From: Candidatus Buchananbacteria bacterium CG10_big_fil_rev_8_21_14_0_10_33_19
Lineage (GTDB): Bacteria; Patescibacteriota; Patescibacteriia; 2-01-FULL-39-33
DNA: 50,295 nucleotides
Direction: 5' to 3'
NCBI GenBank assembly: GCA_002773855.1
Contig: PEZY01000005.1
Location: forward strand, 72,237-122,531
Positions 42,865 through 50,295 of the stretch are shown piece after piece; within the stretch, counting starts at the first letter, position 1, and each line of letters starts with the position of its first letter. Both the position numbers and the translations under genes were made by a program. The notes beneath the pieces were generated by a model that worked only from the letters and a program-made list of their open reading frames with translations, was not told where the DNA came from and did no database searches.

Positions 42865-43149
42865 CTATTTTTTAGGACTAAATGGATCACCTCTATCTGG
42901 ATTTTCCTGATTTATTAAAATTGGCCACTCACCGTATTGCCTAAATTTTCCTAATTCTGATATTATTTTTTGTTTTAAGTTCTTATTTATAACAGTGCCA
43001 GTAATTGGTGGAGCGATAGATTGATAGTCTTCACCAATTATCTTTTTTTCTATATTTGGCCAAAAAAACCAGACCACAGTAAACACCACAACTACTAAAG
43101 CCATAATATAAATGAAACTCTTGGACACTTTTTTTCTAATTAAATCCAT
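42865..43149 (-). CDS. Small anchored protein in PilP position
   Basis: This 94-residue protein has one membrane helix (FIYIMALVVVVFTVVWFFW) and a short exported tail with IAPPITGTVINKNLKQKIISELGKFRQYGEWPI and NPDRGDPFSPKK. It lies between pilO (4 nt) and pilB (6 nt), where pilP is in other clusters. It has no recognisable PilP beta domain and no lipobox. It may be a reduced alignment-complex subunit. Confidence 0.7.
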   Translation of the reverse strand: MDLIRKKVSKSFIYIMALVVVVFTVVWFFWPNIEKKIIGEDYQSIAPPITGTVINKNLKQKIISELGKFRQYGEWPILINQENPDRGDPFSPKK

Positions 43150-43153
43150 AACT

Positions 43154-43777
43154 TTATTTACTAGGATAATAATAAGTTGACAATTCTAATTTATAGCCAA
43201 CTTCATCAGGTGAAAAACTAATCGCCTTAACATCAAAAATCATCAAACTAGATTCTAAGGCTTCAATAAAACGACCAAAATTACCATAATCATTGCCAGC
43301 CGAACTAATAACTGTCATATTAATATCAACTCTTTTAAGCTTCGAGTCCCCTAAACCATTAGCTACTACTTCATTGGCCTCAATATTTTCAACAATAAAC
43401 TTATATTCACTAGCTAGTCGGCTTAATTGAACTACTATTGATGATAAATCAAAACGACTAGGTAGGGCTAAATTAAGTTTTCTCTCTTCATCAGGCGTAA
43501 ATTCAATTATTTTACTAGAATATTGACTCAAAAAATTACCGTCAGATTTAAGCTTATTAACTTCACCTTCTAATTGCAATAAAACTGTTTCTTTGTTTGA
43601 TTTTACTTCCCACTTAGGAACAATTACAAAATAATACCCAATGTACAGAATAATCACTCCAACCAAAATAAGAATTAATTTAAAATATTTATTTAAAACT
43701 TCCAGTAGTCTTTTATCTGGTTCAGTTTTTTTAGATTGATTATCGATAAGATTGTCGATATCTTTAATGTCTGCCAT
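43154..43777 (-). CDS. pilO: PilO-like pilus alignment protein
   Basis: This 207-residue protein has a cytoplasmic N-terminus, one membrane helix (YFKLILILVGVIILYIGYYFVIVPKW), a coiled-coil stretch (NKETVLLQLEGEVNKLKSDGNFLSQYSSKIIEFTPDEERKLNLALPS) and a ferredoxin-like domain ending FIEALESSLMIFDVKAISFSPDEVGYKLELSTYYYP. This is the PilO plan. It lies 5 nt after the pilN-like gene. Confidence 0.85.
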   Translation of the reverse strand: MADIKDIDNLIDNQSKKTEPDKRLLEVLNKYFKLILILVGVIILYIGYYFVIVPKWEVKSNKETVLLQLEGEVNKLKSDGNFLSQYSSKIIEFTPDEERKLNLALPSRFDLSSIVVQLSRLASEYKFIVENIEANEVVANGLGDSKLKRVDINMTVISSAGNDYGNFGRFIEALESSLMIFDVKAISFSPDEVGYKLELSTYYYPSK

Positions 43778-43782
43778 TACTT

Positions 43783-45033
43783 TTAATTATTTTCATTAGT
43801 AAATACACCGTCATTTAAAGTTAAATTAATATCAAATTTAACACCTTTAATTCCAGCTTTATCACCACTAACCACTTCTAAATTATTAACTTTAACCTGT
43901 TTCACAAAATCACTAGCTTTTTCAAAGGCGGTTATTTGTTGAGCGACTTTTCTATAGCTATCAGCGATTTGCTCTTCAATAGTGCTACCACTACCTATTG
44001 CGGCAATAGCTGGTAACATAAACTTACCAGAAGTATCAGCTGTAAACTCACTATAATAAACATTATCCAGAGTATACTTTTCCAGCAGTCCAAAAAACTT
44101 AGTCCAATAAATATGTTTAGTTAATAATTTATTAATAGCCAATAATTTATCTTGTAAAATAATATTTTTTTCTTGAACTCCCTTAAAATCATTAATGTAT
44201 GCCGCTAGTTTATTTTTATTTTCAGTTAAACCAGCAATATTAGACTCAATCTTTTTTTCTTGTTGATCAATAGTCAGATAAACAGCAGTAATTATTAAAG
44301 CTGGCATTAAAATTGCCAAAATAGTGCCAATAATTTGTTGTTTATTTTTAGGATAAGTTTTAAATAATAATTCTTGAGGCACCAAATTAATGTCTATCTT
44401 TGATTTTTCGGCTTTTGGTGCTGTGTGATATTTAGTTTTAACGCCCACTACTGGCCTACTATTATTAGATTGATTTGGCTTTACTGGCATCACCAAAGGC
44501 TTACCAGGCATGGTCATTTTTGGCTTTGGCGAAAATAGATTCATCAAACTAACCATAAACCCTGGTTTTTTTCTTCTAAGTTCTGGGCTATTTTTAAAGT
44601 TAACTTTAGTTTTTTGTGATTTATTTTTTAATTCAAATGATGGCATAGCTGGTGAAATTTGATTCTCAACTGTCGACTTAACTGGAGACTGGGCCGGGCC
44701 GATAGCATTTAAAAAAGTATTTTTTTGTTTGGGCAGACTTTTTATAGGGGCAGAGCTATGTCTAATATCATTTTTATTACTAAATTCTGAAGTATTAATT
44801 CGATTACCAAAAGAAGTGCTAGGTCTGACAACTGATGCTGATTTTATTTTACCACCAAAAATACCTGACCATAAAGATTTTTTAGGTCTAGATGGTTTAA
44901 TTGGCATAATCGGTTTTTCGGCCTTACCAGCTGACAGATTAACAGTAAAAGTCTTCGGCTGTTTAGCCGCTTTTAGAATCTCCTTCTTTTCCTTATTCCG
45001 CATTTCTTCTGGTAATAAGTTTATATTAGCCAT
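43783..45033 (-). CDS. pilN: PilN-like protein with duplicated PilM-binding motif and long linker
   Basis: This 416-residue protein is about twice the usual PilN length. It starts MANINLLPEEMRNKEKKE, like the PilM-binding INLLP motif. Then come about 200 residues of basic, Pro/Ser/Asn-rich sequence that looks disordered. A second motif, KIDINLVPQELLFKTYPKN (residues about 212-230), lies just before the membrane helix (IIGTILAILMPALIITAVYL). A coiled coil and a ferredoxin-like domain follow. PilM lies directly upstream. The protein may bind two PilM molecules. Confidence 0.85.
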   Translation of the reverse strand: MANINLLPEEMRNKEKKEILKAAKQPKTFTVNLSAGKAEKPIMPIKPSRPKKSLWSGIFGGKIKSASVVRPSTSFGNRINTSEFSNKNDIRHSSAPIKSLPKQKNTFLNAIGPAQSPVKSTVENQISPAMPSFELKNKSQKTKVNFKNSPELRRKKPGFMVSLMNLFSPKPKMTMPGKPLVMPVKPNQSNNSRPVVGVKTKYHTAPKAEKSKIDINLVPQELLFKTYPKNKQQIIGTILAILMPALIITAVYLTIDQQEKKIESNIAGLTENKNKLAAYINDFKGVQEKNIILQDKLLAINKLLTKHIYWTKFFGLLEKYTLDNVYYSEFTADTSGKFMLPAIAAIGSGSTIEEQIADSYRKVAQQITAFEKASDFVKQVKVNNLEVVSGDKAGIKGVKFDINLTLNDGVFTNENN

Positions 45034-45054
45034 TACTCTTTAGTCTTAATTTAA

Positions 45055-46167
45055 TTATTCGATGTCACGCATAGACAAGCCGATAGACACCGCAAATTTA
45101 GAACCCAATCTATCCAAAATTGGTTTTAATTCGGTGGGAAAAATAACTCTAGCCCAAGGATCACCAACGTAGGTATTTATATTCAAGGTATTAGACAAAT
45201 AACCAGACAAATTACCTAAAAGCGATGAACCGCCAGTTAAAATTATTTTTTCTACTTTTTTATTATTTTGTTCCTGATAAGCGCTAAGTGTGTACTTAAT
45301 TTCGTTTAAAATTGGTACAAACGCTTTTTCAACGGTTTGTGGTAAGGAGTTATCAGCAGTTTCTGAACCTAAAGACAAATCTTGCTTAAACTGTTCAGCT
45401 CTATCAAAATTAATATTTAAACTATTAGATATGGCTCTAGTAATCATTGTACCACCCATTTCTAGACTTCGACTTAAAACTGGTATACCTCTTTCAACAA
45501 TGGCAATGCTAGAAGTACTAGCTCCTAAGTCAACCAACATAATTATAGATTTATCATTACCAACCAGTGATCTAATTAAGGCAAAATTTTCTGTTTCTAA
45601 ACTAAGCAAAGTTAAACCAGCTCTATTAAAAATGTCCACGTATTTTTTAACTAATTTTTTACTGGCACCAGTTAAAAGTATTTTTAAATTTTTTTGTGGT
45701 TTAGAAAATATTTTACCAATTGGCTGATTATTTTGTTCTCCAGAAATATTTTCATTTTTAGCAGATATCACAACATCGTCTTCTAATTCTTCAATGATTT
45801 TCCAATCCAAAATAATATCTTCTAGAGGCATGGGAATTATTTTTTTGGCTTCCCAACTAATAGCCGAGGCTAACTCTTTCTTAGGTAAATTTGGTAAATT
45901 TAAAATAGAAGTAAACACCGAAAAATTTGGCAAAGCAGCAATTACTTTTTTTGATGAAGTTTTTGACTTGGCACAAATTTCAGAAATCATTGCAGCTGTG
46001 CCATCAGTATCATCGATTAAGTTTTTGATTTCACCTGGTTTTTTTTCAATAAAACCATAAGTTACTAGTCGTGGTCTACCTTTAAAATTAGATAATTCAA
46101 TAATCTTAATAGATGATGTGCCTATATCAATACCTAAGTAACTTGATTTTGAGGAAAAAATTCCCAT
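45055..46167 (-). CDS. pilM: Type IV pilus assembly protein, actin-like
   Basis: This 370-residue actin/FtsA-like cytoplasmic protein has YLGIDIGTSSIKIIELS (phosphate 1), FSVFTSILNLPNLPKKELASAISWEAKKIIPMPLEDIILDW, IMLVDLGASTSSIAIVERG (phosphate 2) and KIILTGGSSLLGNLSGYLS (adenosine motif). It links the PilN tail to the ATPase ring. An insert of about 25 residues (VVISAKNENISGEQNNQPIG) separates two strands. It opens the pilus gene run proper, after the two surface protein genes. Confidence 0.93.
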   Translation of the reverse strand: MGIFSSKSSYLGIDIGTSSIKIIELSNFKGRPRLVTYGFIEKKPGEIKNLIDDTDGTAAMISEICAKSKTSSKKVIAALPNFSVFTSILNLPNLPKKELASAISWEAKKIIPMPLEDIILDWKIIEELEDDVVISAKNENISGEQNNQPIGKIFSKPQKNLKILLTGASKKLVKKYVDIFNRAGLTLLSLETENFALIRSLVGNDKSIIMLVDLGASTSSIAIVERGIPVLSRSLEMGGTMITRAISNSLNINFDRAEQFKQDLSLGSETADNSLPQTVEKAFVPILNEIKYTLSAYQEQNNKKVEKIILTGGSSLLGNLSGYLSNTLNINTYVGDPWARVIFPTELKPILDRLGSKFAVSIGLSMRDIE

Positions 46168-46189
46168 ATTTATTAATGAATTTACTATT

Positions 46190-48016
46190 TTAATAAGAAA
46201 AATCTCTCACTACTGGCAACCCCTCAACAAAACCGCTCAAGGCTTTAGGCGGATTAGCTGTTAGTCTGCCATCGTATATTATTCTCTCTGAACCCTGTAA
46301 TAAATCAGCATAATTTCTTTCTAAATCGAAAGCTTTGGCAATAACTAGTCCCAAAACACTCAATGGTTTATCAGAATCTCCAGAGAAAAACGCCCCACAA
46401 CCGGTTTTATTATAATTGTGATAATCAGTCTCAGACCCACTAGCTATTTGACAAGCAGTATCGTTACCTAAAACTACAAAGGCCCCTACAACTTTCTCTA
46501 CTGACGGATCAATTATTAAATCTCCTCTAATAATCCAGACAGCTGAGGCCAATTGATCTAACTTTGTTGGTACACCAGGCTCATAAGAAATGTTTGCTGA
46601 AATATTTAAATCACCGTCTACAATTATTATACCATTTCCTGACACGTTTGCGCTACTGTTAGTAAGTTGTAAACTATCAGGAATTTGTAAATCACCATCA
46701 AAGTGATAAACTTGTCCGCTTAAACTGCCACCAGTCGGTCCATTCCAAGCGCTAGCCGAAATATCATTGACAATTTGACCATATTTATTTCTAGTACCTA
46801 TGCCCGCTACTTTAGTTATTAAGCCAGTGATATCAATTTTTCCTAAAGCATTTCTATAAATACCGCCACTTGGCGATGACTGTAAGAATCCAGTATCCAC
46901 ACCCTGCACCAAACCAGTGGCTATGTCCTCACAATTTTGAGTTTTGATATTAACATTAATATCTTCAGCGAAAATACAATAGGTGGCATTTTTACCTTCA
47001 ACTCCAGATTTTTGTCGCACCCATTTGGGGGTATAAATAGAACCATACAAAGTTTGTAACCAAGGAAAAACAATATAACTAGATCCAAATTCAGTATTAT
47101 AGTGTAACCAACCAGCCCCAATTACTAAATCATCTGAAGTGGCATTATTATTATCAATATCAGCACCATTCCAAGACCAGCCCAATAACCGACCATCACT
47201 TAAATTTCTATTGACACCATACTGCTCCAAAGAAGTTGGCACTGAATTATTACAAGCTGAACAAGTAATTCTATCAGCTCCCAAAATACTTTCGGTAGTG
47301 CAAGTACTACATGATGTATAAATATAACCACTACCACCAGCTACAAAATCTTGTTCTCCCGGAACTATTGGATAATCAGTACCATTAAAATTGGTTTGGG
47401 CAAAGCAAGTATTACAAGTATCATAGTCATCTTCTGAATAAGTTATACATTTACCAGTGGGAATTAAATTACCTTCACCATCGTCAACCACTTCTGGAAC
47501 ATCACACTTTGGCTGACAATCATAACAAGCTTCGCCAGTCCCAGCTGGGATAATACCAGTTTCCCCACGACGCAATTTTATCCAACCATCATCATCTAGA
47601 GCATAAACCTTAGCCCAACCGGCTATTTTACCAGTAACATTATCCATTGTTGTATTTAATACACCGCTTGGTGGCACTCCCACGCAGCCTAATCTATCAT
47701 CGCCAGCACCATCACCAAAGCACACCCAACCCACATTCTCCGACCAAGCATAGCCAGATATTTTATTAGTCGGATCTATGATTACACTATAATCAACGCC
47801 AGGACCAGTAATTAAGCAATCACCGGGGTTTAACAACTGACAATTATTAGAATTAAGCGAAAACCAACCATAATTTTCTGACCACAACCAGCCAGCAAAA
47901 GAAAAGGTAATCCCCTGAGCTTTAGCGTCATAAAAACGATAACTAGTTATACTAATAACTACTATAATCAAAATTATTAATATCAAAGAACTGAATTTTA
48001 TAATTTTATATGCCAT
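46190..48016 (-). CDS. Cys-rich anchored surface protein with WSENxGW repeats
   Basis: This 608-residue protein has an N-terminal signal-anchor (FSSLILIILIIVVISITSYRFYD). A repeat region follows: GWLWSENYGWFSLN, GYAWSENVGWVCFG and GWAKVYALDDDGWIKL, a pattern common on CPR surface proteins. The middle is cysteine-rich with CxxC pairs (CYDCQPKC, CNTC, CSTC, CSAC); I count 18 cysteines in all, an even number consistent with disulfides. The last 220 residues (GQVYHFDGDLQIPDSLQLTNSSANVSGNGIIIVDGDLNISANI...IIRGDLIIDPSVEKVVGAFVVLG) look like a beta-helix with polar repeats. It lies immediately upstream of pilM, so it may be a pilus-associated adhesin. No family name is recognised. Confidence 0.75.
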   Translation of the reverse strand: MAYKIIKFSSLILIILIIVVISITSYRFYDAKAQGITFSFAGWLWSENYGWFSLNSNNCQLLNPGDCLITGPGVDYSVIIDPTNKISGYAWSENVGWVCFGDGAGDDRLGCVGVPPSGVLNTTMDNVTGKIAGWAKVYALDDDGWIKLRRGETGIIPAGTGEACYDCQPKCDVPEVVDDGEGNLIPTGKCITYSEDDYDTCNTCFAQTNFNGTDYPIVPGEQDFVAGGSGYIYTSCSTCTTESILGADRITCSACNNSVPTSLEQYGVNRNLSDGRLLGWSWNGADIDNNNATSDDLVIGAGWLHYNTEFGSSYIVFPWLQTLYGSIYTPKWVRQKSGVEGKNATYCIFAEDINVNIKTQNCEDIATGLVQGVDTGFLQSSPSGGIYRNALGKIDITGLITKVAGIGTRNKYGQIVNDISASAWNGPTGGSLSGQVYHFDGDLQIPDSLQLTNSSANVSGNGIIIVDGDLNISANISYEPGVPTKLDQLASAVWIIRGDLIIDPSVEKVVGAFVVLGNDTACQIASGSETDYHNYNKTGCGAFFSGDSDKPLSVLGLVIAKAFDLERNYADLLQGSERIIYDGRLTANPPKALSGFVEGLPVVRDFSY

Positions 48017-48034
48017 TAACTATTTAATAATAGT

Positions 48035-50295
48035 TTATAATTCACAACATCGTATACTAGTAACTCCACCACTAGAATTTAATTGCACACCAGCCATAAA
48101 TTTATCTTGAAGACAAGCGTTTTGAGCTGAATTATTAACCAACTGCCAACCACAATTATCTGGTGAATTATTAGAAGCTGAAAAATTTCCAGTAGCGGAT
48201 ACATCGCCACCAAAAGTCACATCACGACCGTCAGCTTTAATAAAATAATTTAAACCAGGATTGACATTACTATTAGTTAAATAACTTGTAGTACCAACTT
48301 GAGAAATAGCAACATATTTATTATCAACCAAAGCTGTAGCTGAAGCATCATACACAAATAATCCACCTAAACCATTTTGCGGATGAACCTCTAAGCCATT
48401 ACTAAGTTTAATCCAATCATCGTTAGCGTCGCCCATAGAAGCGTCATTATCAATATAACTGCCGCCGCCAATCCGCAAATTATTATTAACAAAAACATTA
48501 TCATAAGTAGTAGAATAAACCTGATCAGTATTAACACTAGACGCTCTAGAAATACTATAATTAACCATATCCAAACTTTGAGTCGCCCTATGATTGCCTA
48601 AATTGTCACCAAGGCAATTAGTACCATCAGCTAAACAAACATTTTTACTATTAACGGTTAAACTTGTGCCAGATACCGTTAAATTTCCACCTATGGTGAC
48701 ATTTCTGCCACTACCTTTGATAAAATAATTAGTCAAAGCAGCCCCGCTATCAGCTAAATAACTATCACCATCAACTTGGGTAATGCCAAACCAGTCACCA
48801 GCCGCATTATCCTTATCACGTACTATAACACCATAACTATCAGTATTAGAATGAAGATCTATAAAGCCGTTCAATTTAATCCAATCGTCAGCATTACCAC
48901 CCAACGTAGTGTCATCATCAATAGTGGCGCCGGCCTGTAACGCTAGACTGCTATCAATATTAACGTAAGGGTTGGTATTAGAATAAATACTATCTGTATA
49001 TAGAGAACTAACATTATTAATATTATAATTACTCATATTTAAATTACCAGTCGCTGTATGATTGCCTAAATTGTCTGCACCAGATGGCGGACTAGACAAA
49101 TCCCACTGTGTACCAGTATAAATTAAAATTTGACCAGCTATTGGTGTAGTAGCAGCAATTGATCTGCCTTGTAATTTATTAGCATTCCAAAGAGCTGATC
49201 CAGTCTGAGCAGACACCGTATCTGCAGCAACTGTAATACCAGTACCAGCACCAACATTAAGAGTAACATCACCCGTAGTGCCACCACCTATTAAGCCATT
49301 ACCAGCGGTTACTGCAGTTATATCACCACCGCCACCACTAACTAAGCCATCAACATAGCCTTTTGTAGCTGCATCAGAAAATATAGTTGGCACTCCTAAA
49401 TTTGTAACCTTACTACCAGAAATATCTAAATTACCAGCTAATTTCATATTACCTTGAGTGTTTATAGAAGCTACCGGTGTTAAGCCATTAACTCCCCAAG
49501 TCCAACCCCTAGTAGCTGTGTTATTCATGCTATTTTTAATGCTATAGTCAGTAACTGAACCATATTTATATTCAGCAGTATTACCCATACTAACCTTATA
49601 GCTATCACTACTCCAAAACCTAACACCATTACCAACACTAGCTCCAATATCAATGTAATTAACATTATCAATTTCTCCACTATTCATATTTAAAATACCT
49701 TGTACTTGAATAGTATCATTACTATCACCTAGCCAAATATTTTCAGCAGTACCGCTTCTACCGTAAACAGCATTGACATATAAATCTCCACCAATAGTCA
49801 CATTTCTACTACTACCTTTAATAAAATAATTAGTCAAAGCAGCGGCACTATCAGCCAAGTAACTGTCTCCGCCAACCTGAGTTAAGCCTAAATAGCTAGC
49901 ACTACTAGAATCACGAAGCACTATGCCATAATTATCAGTACTAGATCTCATCTCTATATAACCATTTAATTTAATCCAATCATCATTAAATTCTCCTATG
50001 GTAGTATCATCATCTATAGTACCGGCAACTTTAAGAATTAAATTGTCATTAATAACAACATCAGCAGAAGAACTGTAGATATTAAAATTACCCATATTTA
50101 AATTAGTGGTCGCAGTATGATTACCTAAATTATCACCAATACCACCACCCGAAGCCGTACAACCAGCTGATGTACAAATTGGCGTCGCACTACCACCAAT
50201 ATAAATACTACCATCCATACCCACTCTCAGTTTTGCTGAATTACTTGGTGACTCTAATAACAATAAATTTCCAGTGCCACCAGTAGCTGATCCGT
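48035..50295 (-). CDS. Phage-tail-fibre-like repeat surface protein, partial
   Basis: The frame is open to the right edge, so the start lies outside the window; the track's TTG start at 50263 is internal. About 752 codons are visible. Three long repeats (unit about 120-135 residues) contain DNLGNHxATxNLNMxNxxI, IDDDTTxGxxxDDWIKLNG, TQVxGDSYLADSxAALTNYFIKGSxRNVTIGG. A central part has FSDAATKGYVDG and AGNGLIGGGTTGDVTLNVGAGTGITVAADTVS, motifs typical of phage tail fibres. The end is CLQDKFMAGVQLNSSGGVTSIRCCEL. It is probably a trimeric fibrous adhesin. No membrane anchor is visible in this part. Confidence 0.75.
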   Translation of the reverse strand, partial: GSATGGTGNLLLLESPSNSAKLRVGMDGSIYIGGSATPICTSAGCTASGGGIGDNLGNHTATTNLNMGNFNIYSSSADVVINDNLILKVAGTIDDDTTIGEFNDDWIKLNGYIEMRSSTDNYGIVLRDSSSASYLGLTQVGGDSYLADSAAALTNYFIKGSSRNVTIGGDLYVNAVYGRSGTAENIWLGDSNDTIQVQGILNMNSGEIDNVNYIDIGASVGNGVRFWSSDSYKVSMGNTAEYKYGSVTDYSIKNSMNNTATRGWTWGVNGLTPVASINTQGNMKLAGNLDISGSKVTNLGVPTIFSDAATKGYVDGLVSGGGGDITAVTAGNGLIGGGTTGDVTLNVGAGTGITVAADTVSAQTGSALWNANKLQGRSIAATTPIAGQILIYTGTQWDLSSPPSGADNLGNHTATGNLNMSNYNINNVSSLYTDSIYSNTNPYVNIDSSLALQAGATIDDDTTLGGNADDWIKLNGFIDLHSNTDSYGVIVRDKDNAAGDWFGITQVDGDSYLADSGAALTNYFIKGSGRNVTIGGNLTVSGTSLTVNSKNVCLADGTNCLGDNLGNHRATQSLDMVNYSISRASSVNTDQVYSTTYDNVFVNNNLRIGGGSYIDNDASMGDANDDWIKLSNGLEVHPQNGLGGLFVYDASATALVDNKYVAISQVGTTSYLTNSNVNPGLNYFIKADGRDVTFGGDVSATGNFSASNNSPDNCGWQLVNNSAQNACLQDKFMAGVQLNSSGGVTSIRCCEL
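48200..48607 (-). repeat. Tail-fibre protein repeat unit 3
   Basis: This is the most diverged unit, from DNLGNHRATQSLDM to GRDVTFGG, with DNDASMGDANDDWIKL replacing DDDTTxG. It lies directly before the Cys-containing C-terminal end. Confidence 0.65.
48680..49075 (-). repeat. Tail-fibre protein repeat unit 2
   Basis: This encodes DNLGNHTATGNLNM to GRNVTIGG. It is separated from unit 1 by about 235 residues holding the GGGTTGDVTLN segment. Confidence 0.7.
49781..50134 (-). repeat. Tail-fibre protein repeat unit 1
   Basis: This encodes the first unit, from DNLGNHTATTNLNM to SSRNVTIGGD. It is more similar to unit 2 than to unit 3 and shares long near-identical stretches at the DNA level (for example around the ALTNYFIKG codons). 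Confidence 0.7.

Noticed and set aside
48035-50295. Repeats in the tail-fibre-like gene as a possible CRISPR or prophage
   Set aside because: Repeat units are about 350-400 nt, diverged and in frame. There are no short identical repeats with spacers and no phage structural or integrase genes in view.

Overview
The window is AT-rich and gene-dense. It looks like part of a Candidate Phyla Radiation (Patescibacteria, Parcubacteria-like) genome. Evidence for this is the very tight packing, the near absence of Shine-Dalgarno sequences, large surface proteins with WSENxGW-type repeats, a complete but gram-positive-like type IV pilus cluster without secretin or PilQ, short sensory and redox modules, and standard-code translation with no UGA recoding. 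I cannot name a lower taxon. Almost everything lies on the minus strand; the only plus-strand genes are a GH3 glycosidase and a small GlsB/YeaQ-type membrane protein. I saw no rRNA, CRISPR array, transposase or prophage.

Layout, left to right (transcription mostly right to left). 1-1853: a three-gene operon with a ZIP metal transporter, a mini-thioredoxin and a DsbD-like thioredoxin/membrane protein cut by the window edge. 1906-11043: a signalling locus made of a soluble six-PAS histidine kinase, four single-domain response regulators and two paralogous membrane-anchored Ig-domain proteins. 11048-14345: a zinc-ribbon protein and an nrdJ-cobO pair (B12-dependent ribonucleotide reductase plus corrinoid adenosyltransferase). 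14375-16209: a MEDS-domain sensor and a two-gene unit of unknown function that has strong ribosome binding sites and a dyad over its predicted transcription start. 16383-18753: the plus-strand GH3 and GlsB genes. 18754-19303: tRNA-Asn surrounded by partial tRNA copies and GC-rich inserts. 19304-26007: rpoD, dnaG, DedA, cytochrome b5, ferric-reductase/NOX-like flavocytochrome and YibE/F. 26057-28333: a methyltransferase and three small membrane proteins. 28394-31234: tRNA-Ser, an anchored thioredoxin, gatA and gatC. 31247-46167: ligA and the type IV pilus cluster. 46190-50295: two large surface proteins, one Cys-rich and one phage-tail-fibre-like and cut by the window edge.

How the genes may fit together: the pilus operon has its own receiver protein between the PilB ATPase and a PilT homologue whose Walker A lysine is arginine. 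That receiver resembles one of the four receivers next to the PAS kinase, so the kinase may control pili. Three separate thioredoxin-fold proteins and Cys-rich surface proteins point to oxidative folding outside the membrane. Extended -10 (TGn) promoters recur, and several -10 boxes lie 6-8 nt from a start codon, which suggests leaderless mRNAs. All functional assignments come from reading motifs by eye; no database search was run.
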